This document shows positions 36,201 to 48,200 of a stretch of 64,000 bases of DNA, one piece after another (within the stretch, counting starts at the first letter, position 1; each line of letters opens with the position of its first letter). The stretch spans positions 8,305,401 to 8,369,400 of the forward strand of contig OX359192.1 of NCBI GenBank assembly GCA_947172415.1. Reading direction: 5' to 3'. The translations under genes and the position numbers were made by a program. The notes beneath the pieces are model-generated. The model was not told the origin of the DNA, made no database searches, and worked only from the letters and a program-made list of their open reading frames with translations. Source of the stretch: Chondrosia reniformis (lineage: Eukaryota; Porifera; Demospongiae; Chondrillida; Chondrillidae).

Positions 36201-39200
36201 AGGGCTATGGTGACGATGATAGGACTTTGGACAAGTAAGAGTCATTAGGTTATGTGTCTATTGTGTGCAATAATAGCAGGAACACCATTGATAAATGAGT
36301 ATTTGTCATTCCATGGACCGTGTCTCATTTCTATGTGTATATGGAGGTCCCCTGTTCTAAGTTGAACATTTCCTGTATTTGTTATAAGATGACCCGTGCT
36401 TCTGGAACCAAGATATGTTGTTGACATGGTCTGGCAACTGATTGGGCAGGTTTGGGGGTCAACCCCTCAATTAGCATTCCTGGAATATTTCTTGGTCTCT
36501 CTTCAAAGTGTTGAGTGTGTATGAATTTCCTTGGTAAACTAATTGATTAGATATTGTGCACTTCCCCTCTGGTCCTATGCAGAGTAATCGATGGCAGTAA
36601 TGTGACTACATCAGACGAGCACATGTGGTTAATTCCTTACAGCACTGGTGCCAATCATGTACTTACAATAACACTACAGCGGCCACACCATGTTACCGGT
36701 ATACAGATATGGAACTATAACAAGACACCTGAAGATACATTCAGAGGAGTAAGCTAAACCTCTTCATCGGTGACATCTGCCGCTCCAACGTATTTGTCGT
36801 GTGCCATTTAATCTTTTGCTGTAACAGCTGTTACTGTGTGCAGTGCTGAAGGGCTTCATTCATAAATATTTTCAGATATTCAGACAATTTGCCTGCACTA
36901 ATAATTCTGTGACTAAAATGTCTGATAGTGTAATCATTGTGTTGGACAAATTGATATTTCTTGACCTACTATCTGTGGATAGTATAGCAGCTGCTTAATT
37001 AATACTTTCTTGTCATATATATATTACAGGTCAAAGTAATGTATGCATGGCTGGATGAAAGATTGATTTCACCTACCACAGGATTTCTTATTAGAAAAGG
37101 TATGGTTTTATTATTATTTTCTTTATGTCCTTCATTACCCTCCCCCACCTAAAGCCCCAGGGAACGACCACTATGACTTTGGTCAGAGAATTCTCCTGGC
37201 TGGCAAGTCCTGCAGCCAAAGTGATCAAAAAGGAATGGAAAAAGTTGATTTGCCAAAGATGATACCGACCTATAACACTAATATGGCTCCTACAGGATGT
37301 ATCCTCTGTATAAATCATTGAATAGATTAGTTTAACCACAACTATTTCACATATATCCGGTATGTCTTTCACACTAATTGACAAAACTTTGGCCTTAAAC
37401 TAATGAGTAAGGAAAATAACAAGTCCTGGTGACGCGGGACTCTAGTGCTTTATAGCACGCCCAATTTGTTTGAAGGAGAACAGGCTGTCCTCAGGTTGCA
37501 CACCTACTTCAGTGAGCACCTGTGTGTTTGCAGTCTCCTCCAATGAAGCTCAATGGTCTAAAGTAGTTCATGCAAAGTGATATGTAGACAGCTTTGGACA
37601 GCTACTTAGCGTAATACTAGAATTATTAGATCACAATGATACTATTAGTACAAAAGTCTTATGCCAAATTCCTTTTTTAGAAGCTGTGTCACTTCTAATT
37701 GGTGTTAACCTTAACAATTACTCAGTCATATATCAGATTCAGTTACTGACAACATGGGGAGATCCCTACTATATAGGTCTTAATGGACTGCAGCTATATG
37801 ATGAACGAGGAAGACAGATGCCTCTATCAGCTAACAGTATCCACACTCTTACAACATTCTAGGCTTTCTGTAAAGTCATGTGGATAAGTGGAGTATACCA
37901 ACATAATAATCATTTGATGATTTAACCAAGATAAACAGTAATTAATTAAATATAGGGACAAGATAAGATTACCCAACTACCTCTTGGGGAAGACCCCTGG
38001 TGTATGTTCTTAACTGTATACTTTAGATATAGCTGCCTCTCCATCCAGTGTCAATGAGCTTGAAGGTATCAGTGGTGATGTGAGGACATCAGATAAGCTC
38101 ATAGATGGGGTCAACGACACACAAGAAGGGTGTCACATGTGGTTGGCACCTGTACTACCTGGCCTTGTGAGTGTATTGTTCTTAGACCACACCCACCTGA
38201 ATAGGGTGCACAATCGTGAATAAGAGGAGGTGTAGGTCCTGGGGGGGACACGTGTGGGTCCTGGGGAGGGGACACATGTAGGTCCTGGGGAGGGGACACG
38301 TGTGGGTCCTGGGGAGGGGACACATGTAGGTCCTGGGGAGGGGACACGTGTGGGTCCTGGGGAGGGGACACGTGTGGGTCCTGGGGAGGGGACACATGTG
38401 GGTCCTGGGGAGGGGACACGTGTGGGTCCTGGGGAGGGGACACGTGTAGGTCCTGGGGAGGGGACACGTGTGGGTCCTGGGGAGGGGACACATGTAGGTC
38501 CTGGGGAGGGGACACGTGTGGGTCCTGGGGAGGGGACACGTGTAGGTCCTGGGGAGGGGACACGTGTAGGTCCTGGGAGGGGACACGTGTAGGCCCTGGG
38601 GAGGGGACACGTGTAGGTCCTGGGGAGGGGACACGTGTAGGCCCTGGGGAGGGGATACATGTAGGCCCTGGGAAGGGGACACGTGTGGGTCCTAGGGAGG
38701 GGACATGCTGCTTGGAATTTTACTTGTCGAAGTGATTGGTTTAGGTGCTGTTTTAAGTGGTGATTTCCTCAGCAGTGATCCTGGTTGTATGTATATGCGA
38801 TAATCAGTTCAAACTGTAGCATTTTACAAACTCTTTGACACAGGAAGTGTGTCTATTGTGCCTACACATGTTATCTAACGTCTCCTTTTATTTCCAAGAT
38901 AAACAAAATCTATGTCATATTTGATGAACCAAAGTCAGTAGCCATGATTAAACTGTGGAATTATTCCAAGACACCAAGTAGGGGAACAAAGGAGTTTGCA
39001 GTAAGCTTTAATTGCATGTCACTGCCCATTTGTAGACTTTACATTGAATGTTAGGTTCTGGTGGATGACTTACTGGTCCATACTGGTGTGATGGACTGTG
39101 TCGATAGTAGGAGCGTGGGTATCTTGCCAGGAATGTGTGCCTCAGTCAAACCCCATGCCGTCCACTTGTCTACCTCGGGAGGAGATTCTCTCCAGGACTC

Positions 39201-40333
39201 TGAAGATGTGAGATTGACAAATGACAAGACAGTCATGGGAGGCAACAATCAACCTGCCAGACAAGTCAATCAAGGTACTTGACTATAGCAATGCAAGCGG
39301 GATGTGTTAGTCAGTACAGAACTCTCACATTCAACTGTAATGAAGTGAGATTGGTCCAAACTATCTACTGTATAATATTTCTTCCTACAAGTTCAGATTC
39401 CACTGTTTGAGCCTTCTCCGATGCATTACTTCACAGTATCAGCACGTTCTATCCTATTAATAGTACACTCTGACATTGTATGTAGTTGTGAGTGTGCCAC
39501 TTCTGACACACTTGCCCCTTGCCCACTTGACCACTAATACTCATGTTACAGTGAGCACATACCTTGTGGTTACATTGTTATCATAGACTATGTTAAGGGG
39601 CTGCAATGGTCTGTAAAGCATGCTGAAAGATCATTAAGTGATTAGTCTTTGGAATACCAGAGCACACCTTTGCAGAGAATAGCCATGAACATAAGGCCAA
39701 TTGCCACTAGTTATCAAGCACATAAGTACTAGTGCTTGGCTACTGTGTATGTTGCAAAAGGTCAACTGAATGCATGCATTTTTTAGATTTGACATTCATC
39801 ACAGTCATTAGGAGTAGGTAGATTGATAGAGGTTTGATTGGTAGAGGGAGGAGTAGATTGATAGAGGGGGAGATTAATGGTGTTATCAGTAAGGTGTGTT
39901 GCTTCACTGCATGATAGTGCTACTTATGCCTTTTAAGTTCACTGTTAAGTCATAACTTCAACTTGGTATAATAAAATAGTGTGACATGTATCTACAGTTA
40001 TATGGTATCTTCCTGATCATGTAGTATCTGTAGCCTTTTGTAACTTCTTTCCTTTCTCTGATCTTACAGTAATCAACATCTTCATCATAATGAGTCATTC
40101 CTGACATGCCACACCTCATAAATCATGCACTTTATTCACCAAACTGTTTGTACTTAGACTTGTTGCATTTTACCACTGAAAAATGTACTGTTTGAGTTTG
40201 CATTTAAGGCCAAATATAGCTCTTGTTTTGTCTGAATGTCAACACCATTTCATTGTCTGTCATTGTAGCCCTTCGGCCTCACACTAGTCTGACACGTAGT
40301 GCTCCTCAGAAAGCAAAACATTGGATGACCTAG
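30242..40333 (+). CDS. KATNIP: KATNIP (katanin-interacting protein, KIAA0556)
   Basis: KATNIP binds microtubules and katanin at the ciliary base; loss causes a Joubert-type ciliopathy in humans. About 28 exons, first 30242-30248, last 40269-40333. N-terminal family block: GYSDYLLMLQQKNKILKELRG, then KREQGFALYVNGENA. The middle is a low-complexity Ser/Glu-rich region (exons 31219-33540). The rest is repeated DUF4457-type beta-sandwich units: TTWGDQHYVGMNGIEIF, LLDGVNRTRDDLHMWLAP, IRIWNYNKSRIHSHRGVR, then ETWGDPYYLGLTGLEI and GIQIWNYNKTPE, then TTWGDPYYIGLNGLQLY and IKLWNYSKTP. It ends ALRPHTSLTRSAP, similar to the human ALRPKT tail. The junction between exons 33288-33545 and 33675-33824 could not be made in phase with a good donor. 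A tRNA gene lies in intron 32903-33068. Confidence 0.93.
32958..33039 (+). tRNA. tRNA-Ser (anticodon AGA)
   Basis: 82 nt. The acceptor arms GTAGTCG and CGACTAC pair perfectly, with G as the discriminator base. The anticodon stem-loop TGGACTAGAAATCCA gives anticodon AGA. The long variable arm (TTGGGCTCTGCCCGCG region) is typical of a class II tRNA. The T-arm contains GGTTCGAATCC (B box) and TGGCCGAGAGG is the A box. It lies inside a KATNIP intron on the same strand and ends in a T-rich Pol III terminator. Intact in every stem I checked. Confidence 0.96.
33040..33055 (+). terminator. RNA polymerase III T-run terminator
   Basis: An uninterrupted run of eight T followed by CTTTTTTTC directly after the tRNA discriminator base. 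It is the usual Pol III stop signal and also overlaps the KATNIP polypyrimidine tract before the acceptor at 33068. Confidence 0.85.
34073..34180. repeat. relative of the inverted-repeat element at 4826-4980
   Basis: It shares AAAAGATAAGTTTGA and a following AGTTAGAAGAAATCC-like block with 4975-5020, and contains its own short inverted pair (TCTTTTGAAAGG / CCTTTCAAAAGA). KATNIP intron. Confidence 0.55.
38237..38702. repeat. 24-bp G-rich minisatellite, about 19 copies, in KATNIP intron
   Basis: The unit GGTCCTGGGGAGGGGACACG plus TGTG or TGTA is tandemly repeated. Each full unit has two or three G-runs on the plus strand and most have CACGTG. The unit is divisible by three, so it makes long false ORFs on both strands. 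Confidence 0.95.
39275..40268. other. last KATNIP intron, no gene seen
   Basis: 994 bp, the longest KATNIP intron. Nothing coding is seen. A short direct repeat of the GATTGATAGAGG type occurs near 39820-39870. Confidence 0.55.
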
Positions 40334-41195
40334 GCATGGATTGCAGCTGTTTTTTAATGCAAATAATTTTTTTGAATCAAGACATTCACCATTTATTTCC
40401 AAAGAAATTAACTTTATATACTGAAATTGAGGCCATTGTATGTATTACTGGAATACATTTTCATTTAAAAACAATTTTACAGTTGTCTATATACTTATGT
40501 AGTTGTTTTGTATGAAAGTTATCTATATGTGTATACACTAAATGAAACTAAAATCAGTATCTATAGCCGTGGGTACATTTCCTATTCAAATGTATTTACA
40601 TGTGTATGGCAAGTTGTGTTTCAACATAAACTAAATTTATTAGAGATATTTGCAGTATCTACATAGCGAATACATTAAGCTGATACCATTTGTCATTGAG
40701 GGTGCACTTAAAATGGAGAACCTATATTTCTGTACTAAGGCTGGTGATATTGCATACTGATTTATTGTGCAATAGCTTTCCATATACGCCACCCTCCCCC
40801 TCCTGTTTGTGAAAAACAAAGCATTGTTTAACTCAAAGATCAAAGGTGTCGTGAAACCCACTATTCCTGTACCCTATGACCCCAATATGGCACGCTACGT
40901 ATATAACTGTAGCGTAGCTGTGGCGACGGAACCAGAGTGTAATAAGCGTGTGTTGCAAGCGTAGCTTCAGTATAGACAATTCATAGTGAAATCAATCCCC
41001 CGGGTATAAAGAGTTTCGGTTGTAATTTAAAACCTCAAAACTGCTCTTTGGTGAAAATTATTACACTTTAAGTCACAGCTGCTGATTGTTGTCGCGTCTG
41101 TCGATCGTTTTCTCTACCATTTTCAGTGAAGCTCTGCAGTATAGTGCCGCGGGAGTTTCTTAATTCACAGAGATAGATCTCGCTTGTCGCAAGAT
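40334..41195. other. intergenic region KATNIP to ARF-like gene
   Basis: 862 bp. The first half is AT-rich and presumably KATNIP 3' UTR. The last 250 bp are richer in GC and CpG and probably contain the promoter of the ARF-like gene. A minus-strand open frame at 40640-40861 has no recognisable feature. Confidence 0.5.
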
Positions 41196-41750
41196 ATGGG
41201 AGGAGTGCTCGGCCAACTGAGCAAAACCACGGCTAGAATTGTAATGTTGGGGCTGGATTCGGCTGGAAAGACGACCATTCTGTATAAATTAAAGCTGAAG
41301 GACTTCTCCAAGTCCAACTCAGCAACTGTTCCCACAATTGGATTTAATGTCGAGACTGTATCTCCTTACCGAGGAGTAACGTTTGTAGTCTGGGATGCGG
41401 GTGGACAAGAGAAGATACGCTGCCTCTGGCGACACTACTTCAAAGGTTGCGACGTACTACTGTTTGTGATAGACTGCGGAGACAGAGCGAGGATAGAACT
41501 GGCCAAAGAAGAGCTCTGGGCGATACTTAAAGATGAAAACTTGGAAGGTGTACCCCTCATAGTTATCGCCAACAAACAGGACATGAAGGATGCGATAAAA
41601 CCGCGCCAGCTAACAGAAGAGCTTGATTTGGCCAAGCTTACAGATAGAGCTTGGAAGATTCAGGGAACCTGCGCCATAACCGGAGATGGACTGAAGGATG
41701 CAATGGACTTGTTGGTTAGCATAGTTAAGTCACAGAAAAAGCAACGATGA
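41196..41750 (+). CDS. ARF/ARL-family small GTPase, intronless
   Basis: Membrane-trafficking or signalling GTPase of the ARF family, 184 residues in one exon. The start at 41196 gives MGG, placing Gly2 for N-myristoylation. Motifs: P-loop GLDSAGKT, switch I PTIGFNVE with the Mg-binding Thr, switch [12 protein letters not shown] with the catalytic Gln, NKQD, and CAITGDGL as the guanine-contact loop. [18 protein letters not shown] and the C-terminal KSQKKQR are ordinary for the family. WDAGGQ replaces the usual WDVGGQ. It looks nearer to ARF and ARL11/ARL14-like members than to ARL2/3, but I cannot fix the orthologue. Lack of introns in an intron-rich neighbourhood may point to a retrocopy. Confidence 0.9.
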   Translation: MGGVLGQLSKTTARIVMLGLDSAGKTTILYKLKLKDFSKSNSATVPTIGFNVETVSPYRGVTFVVWDAGGQEKIRCLWRHYFKGCDVLLFVIDCGDRARIELAKEELWAILKDENLEGVPLIVIANKQDMKDAIKPRQLTEELDLAKLTDRAWKIQGTCAITGDGLKDAMDLLVSIVKSQKKQR

Positions 41751-42234
41751 CATATTTCTTTTAAACACCTTTCTTTCACTGTTGTAAATATTTTGATCTA
41801 GATTGCACTGTGTTGTACTTTCTATTTTACGTGCTGTATGCTTTCTATTATGATAATTTTGATATAAACACACGATTCTTGTTTTGGACCAGATCCCTAC
41901 CGCGTGGTATGGAATTGAACGTTCGACTATTGAGTCTATCTATACAACGTTCAGAGAGCATAAAAGACGCTAGATGTCCTTGAGAGGGAGGGGTGCACTT
42001 AGCGAGTCTAAGCGCCCGTTCGATCGCGATTTTTCACTATTCCACTCAGTGGACATGACTATATTGAATAAAATCTACAATTAATCTTGAAACGTCCAAA
42101 AGGAACAGTCCAGTATTGTATAACGTAATATTATTCAGGAAATGTTGTATAGTCATTACAATGCAAGCATTCTATTTCATATCAATGTTATTGTGACAAA
42201 GTAGAAAAGTGCATAACAATGTAGTGTGCATCGG
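41751..42234. other. convergent 3' region, ARF-like to FN3 receptor
   Basis: 484 bp between facing stop codons. AATAAA occurs near 42067. A GTTCGATCGCG stretch at about 42020 resembles a tRNA B box weakly, but no cloverleaf forms around it. Confidence 0.5.
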
Positions 42235-45200
42235 CTAATCCATTTGCTCATGGTCATCACTGGACTGGACAACATTCTTCAAATCTCCATCCGATGTAGA
42301 TGTACCATCTTCTGGTTGGCCTCCATTATCTTGTAACTTAACATTATCCTTGACTGTCTGCAAGGGAATATTCTCAGCTGATGGTGGCACATAATCTTCT
42401 TCAGTGACGGTGCTCCCCTTCTCATCTTGGTCAATCTCCTTCTCATCCTTTTGGGAACTTGAAGCATCCACAGTTCCTGTTAAGGCTGTGTCATCCTCAG
42501 TGGTATCAGGATGGGTCCTCTTGTCAATCTCGCTGCCTCCGCTGTCTCTATCTGATGGAACATAATCTGAATCATCAGCTTCACTCTGATTGGATGTTTG
42601 ATCCATCCTATTTTCATTTTTATCATTGAATGAAGTCTCTTGGTGACCAGGTTTTCTCTGTGGCAATTGAGGAGGCTGGTCTGCTCCCTTAATTGGAGAG
42701 GATTGCTCTAAATCCTTTTTTGGGAAAGCTTGAGGTGATGACACTATGAAGGGGGAACATATCCATATCCTAACCCGTGTATACAAGCTAGTAACATGTT
42801 AGTAAATTCACTGAATACTCTCATCTTATGTATTTATAGATGTATTAAGGATAGAGAGAGAGAGAGACTGTTTTAGGGCACTGTGTGTAAAGTATTGTGT
42901 ATAGCTGCATGTGTATGTGTATAAGTAGCAGCTACGTAGTTTTCATTGTGACTTAATATATCTGTTATATTTATACAATGCTACATTAGTCTACTACATA
43001 CAGTATACTTTAAGATCCGATACCAAGCTTAAGTCTTTAATTGGTATCATCATCATTTGACTCTGAATTATACCCCACCCACTCATGTCTCCTGAGGTGT
43101 GCAATGAGCAAAGGGTTCACTTTATGGGAACCAGAGTCTCCCCTTTGCCACTTAAAAGATGGCCAAGCCATTGACAGCTGTTTCGTCAGGGGAGACTCTG
43201 GTTCCCATAAAGTGAACCCTTTGCTCATTGCACTCCTCAGGAGACGTGAGTGGGTGGGGTAAACTTCAGAGTCAAATGATGATGATAGTCCTAGTAAGTA
43301 TAATGTACTTATCATGCACTTTAATATATATTCAATAAATATATACTATATGTACCTGCATGAAATTAGTATATGTGTATATACACTGTGCATGTATAAA
43401 ATCTTACTCTTAATAGGGCCATATGCCGTATTTATTTCCATTGGGATTTCATAGTAATGTTCAGAGTCCTCATCGTCATATTTGTGCACCCTATTATCGT
43501 GAAGCAAAATAATCATGATTTTTGGTAATGTACATATGCCAAGGATTCACAGAAGATCAAGACAAAGAAAAAGACAGAGACTCCCAGGATCACTGATGAA
43601 GGGTGGAATTCCCAGAAACGGCTGTCTGACCCAGTGGAGAAGAAATGAAAGAAGGGAAAAGAAGGAAGAAAAGACTCCTGTATCTTCATCCAAAGCTCTC
43701 TTCAGGTTTAGTTCCCCTATAGGCTCTTTTAACAGAATAGGCATAGCATGTAGGAAAATGGTATCTTAGATTTTTCATATACGTACGTATGTACACTTAG
43801 TCCTGTAACTCTATTAAATGGACCAATATAATATAAAGCTAACACTTGGTGTCAGCATTCACAGACATCTATAAAGCATGTCCAAGGAGTTGTAAAATAT
43901 TACATATATCTATATTTGCCCTATATATCTCTCACTATGCCTAACATACTGGTATACAATATGACATGCAAAACAACTGAAAAAGGAATATACTAGAATG
44001 CTTACTTCTTGTCTTTTGGCTGAGCTCTAGCTTTATATCTCCACCAGCAGCAACCACCAAGAACTAGTACTATGACTGCAAGAATTACAAGGAGAAGGAC
44101 TATCCCGGCTCCAGCAACCCCAGCTAGTAAAGCAGTGAAGGGATCAGAAGAAGGAGATTCACTGGTTGGATTAGTTGCAATTGGGGGGACTGAAGACATT
44201 GTAACTGTGGATGTTGTTGCAGCTACATTTACAGGTGTTGCTGTCAGGCTTGACTGGAGAGAGGTTGACTGAATAGTGATTCCATCAGCACTGTCTTCTG
44301 TAAAATCTGATAAATTTATATTGTAAAGTAAAAGGGGAAATTCACTAACAAGCTCTTATGTATGTATATATATAGACAAAAACAAATAAAGCTATTATAT
44401 AATTTAGTTTGCCTGTTTATAGCATCAACTAATCTACAAAGATAGGTGTAAACTTTCATAATCACCTAACTCCATATTGCTTGGAAAATTAGGGGACTTT
44501 AAGATCTACAACCAATCTTAAAGCTTAAGATATCATTATCCTTTTACTTTTACCCCACCCACTCATGTCTCCTGAGGAGTACAATGATTTAATAGGTAGA
44601 ACCTCAGTTCACTTGACAGGTCCTGAGGAACCAGAGTCTCCCCTATAGTGCTTCTTGTATTAAATATATTTTCATACCATTTGGTGTTGAAATACTTCCA
44701 CTTTGCAATTGCTTGGTTGTAGCCTGTTGATCCACAAGAGATGACATATCTACGTCTATCAAAAGGATGTGAATTAAGAAACCCAAGTAAATGGTTCCAT
44801 AATGCCTAGACAAGCATTACTGCATAAATACTTCTATGTCACTCCAACCTAGTGTATACGTATGTACATAAATTGACATGCATCCGCGCTTTTATAAGTA
44901 TAATGAACACTTATACCAGTTGAAACAGAAGAACTGTTTTGCTCTGTGACAGTTGACTTGGGATTAGATGTAGAAGAGAAATCTTTTTCTGCATAAAAAA
45001 GCATACAAAAACATTTTTCATTTTTTGGTCTATCTAAGACTAGATTAATTAATATTTTATTGCTACTGACCAATCATCTTTAAAGAAACCTTTCTTGCCA
45101 CCCAATCTCCATAGCGATGGGTACCCTTTGTTCTAATGTATATGAAGTATTCAGCACTGCTCAGTAGTCCATCAATGGTCACATTAGTCTGGTTGATATT

Positions 45201-48200
45201 GTAGTACAGAGAAGATCTCTCCTTAGTCATGCTCACATCTTCTTCCCAGATTAGTATCTCATATCCATCAGGCGGAGGACCAATGTAGTTGTGCTCCTTG
45301 AAGAGAATAGTAATGGAAGTGTTCTGTGTTTTGACTTCAAATTCAGGTGCTGCAATCAATTAGAATTATGGAAAAAGAGGTGTATAGAATCAGGATAAAA
45401 CAATGTTAAATATATATGCAATTAGGAGAGTGATTAAAGCAAGACATGGATGAGAACAGTGGTAGATTATTTATCTTATTGTACACTCCTATCACCTTTC
45501 AGTGACTAGTGCCTGCAAAATAACAGTCAGATATTATATGTATTCCATACTGCACTAGTATATAATAATAGTAATAGCATGCAGTAATACATATTTGGTA
45601 TAAGGCTGCACTCTATATCTGTCATTACAACCATTCAGACCTCACCTTGTGGTTTTGTTGCAACATCTATATAGTCAAAACTGCATTTTGACCTGTTGCA
45701 ATTGCTGTTAGTTTCAAAGGATGGACAAGTGTCACAAGTATCTCTGTTTTCAGGATAACAACAGCATCTAAGCCAGGCAAACTGGTAGAGTGAATTTGGC
45801 AAAAGGTGTTCTACAGTATGATTAATGACTACAGTGTAATCAGTATCCAGGGTATTTTCAAAAAGTTCTATAAATCTACTGCATCCACCTATTTTTAGTT
45901 TGCAAGAATACAGAGCATTCCACATGAGACTAGAGTCATCGTTGGACAAGACCATTCCTTCAGCAGTAGAAGTGTTGTATACGGCCAGAGTCTCCGAGTA
46001 CACTTGACCAAAGAAGCCCTTAGTTGTGTGTCTACAAATGATGTACTTCTCCTTCATAAGTGCTGAGCAAAGGGCTACAGTTGAATCGCTAGCAATGTCA
46101 TATGGTACATAAATCTTTGTGCCTTGATCTACATTAGGGACATAATCGCACAGACATACGTATGTGCTGGTTATTAAAGAAGAATGTGTGATATGTTTAC
46201 AAAGATATACCTGTTCTAACCAAATCTTCCTTGCATCTTAAAGAATTTAGTATGCTCACAGTATTAATAGCTAGGGACACATTGGGTGAGGTACTTAATT
46301 CTACAGAATGTTATGTAATACATAATATTCTTAAACAATTCGTTATAAAAATCTCAACCTAACCTTTGGTAAGTAATCTTTCTACTCTCCAGTGCCCATA
46401 GAGATTATTTACCACAAGTCTTATGTACAGATTATATGAAGTTACAGGTTTAAGATCCTTAATGACAGCATTTTGGATATTCTCATTGAATACGAATGAA
46501 GATCTTTTTACCTTTTCCTTCAAATCTGCCTCCCATATCATTACCTCATGTCTCTCGTATGGCGGTGGAGTGAGAAAAAGTAGTTCTATGGCAGTAGCTG
46601 CTATGTTGATTGACACATTAATATCTGAATGATCAAAGTGTTAAGTGAATATAAGGAATATATAGTGAGCAAAATAGTAATGCTTACTATAAAATTTTGT
46701 TGTAAACTTCTTTATCACCCAATCCCCAAGAGTATGGTTTCCAGTAGTTCTAACAAATATGAGATATCTAGTTGCTGACTGTAGTCCATCAATGGTCACA
46801 TTAGTCTGGTCAATATTGTAGTACAGAGAAGATCTCTCCTCAGTCATGCTCACATCTTCTTCCCAGATTAGAATCTCGTATCCATCAGGTGGAGGACCAA
46901 TGTAGTTGTGCTCCTTGAAGATGACACTGACATTAGATTCTGTCACCTTTAAATCCCAACCAGGAGCTAAAAGTTAATATTTTTATATTCAAAAGTATAG
47001 CCTGTATATCATATACTTACACATGTCAACAATGCCTGAACTAGCTATGTACAATCCAGCTGATTGTATTGTATATATACACTGTATATATACAATGACA
47101 CAATGAGCTAGTTTTGAATATAAGAGTAATATAGTTTTGTAAAGTCTCTACCTTTAATCACAAACAAGAACCCATCTTGTATTGCTTAGACAATGTGATT
47201 TTATTACTTGTCGAATTACTGCAATTTAAGAATCAGATATGACATACAGTAAATACACTCTACAGTCTCCTTTTGGCTGCTTTGGTCACTTGTGTGGGCG
47301 GCTTATCTTATTTATTATTTTCATTTTTCCCTGTCCAATGGTTGTGATGCAAGGTTTATTTGAGTGTGGGGCTGCTCTGGGGTAGCCCTCAAGTTTTTAA
47401 CTTATTTGTCCATATTTGCAACACACTCTTTCAACAAACCTTCTGGTTTTGTTCTAGCTTCTATTATGTCGCGTGAGCAATTGTTAATGTGACTTGTGCT
47501 GAATGATGGACATGGATCCTGACTACTAACTAGAGTTAATCTGGAGTAACAACAGCACCTCAACCGAACAAACTGGTAGTATGAGTTTGGGATAGCATTG
47601 TGAAAGGTGTAATTTATAACTGCTGTGTAATTGATGGAAACTAGACTTCCAATGTCTCCTACTAATCCGCCACATTTTTCTGTATTTCCTCTAACAAGGC
47701 ATTCATGCAGAATGTTCCAATGTTGATTAGAAGTATCACTGAGTAAGGTGATGTTATCAGTAGGAGATAGTTGATGCAAGGCTAGTATTTCCGAGTAGTT
47801 AGTACCAGTATAGCCAAATAATAATCTATTCAGGCAGTGCTGCCAACCAATCCTATCTTCATTCCTTACAGTGAACGGAGAACAAACAGTGACAGATGTT
47901 TCTGTTGTCACAGTGTAGGGAGGTATATAACCTTCAGGATATTTCTCTACGGAAAGAAATATATATACATGTATACTGTGTATGTGCATACTATACAGTA
48001 CACCTTGAATAATATTCCATATAATACCTGTAATAACAGTTTCATTTATACACTTAGAAGCCTCTCCTATATATCCATGGAGCCCTTTTTTCTTATCAAT
48101 ATTTGAATATTCTATTGTATCATCTAAGAAGAATATAAATAATAGACTTTAAATATTACCTGTATTTAACAATAAGCAAAAGTTTATAATATATATACCT

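Noticed and set aside
38111-38682. Four long repeat frames on both strands of KATNIP intron
   Set aside because: 24-bp unit divisible by three; no start context, no conserved domain.
40640-40861. Minus-strand 73-residue frame upstream of the ARF-like gene
   Set aside because: No homology recognised and no splice partners; probably KATNIP 3' UTR.
41980-42040. tRNA-like B box (GTTCGATCGCG) with nearby T-run
   Set aside because: No acceptor, anticodon or D-arm pairing can be drawn around it.
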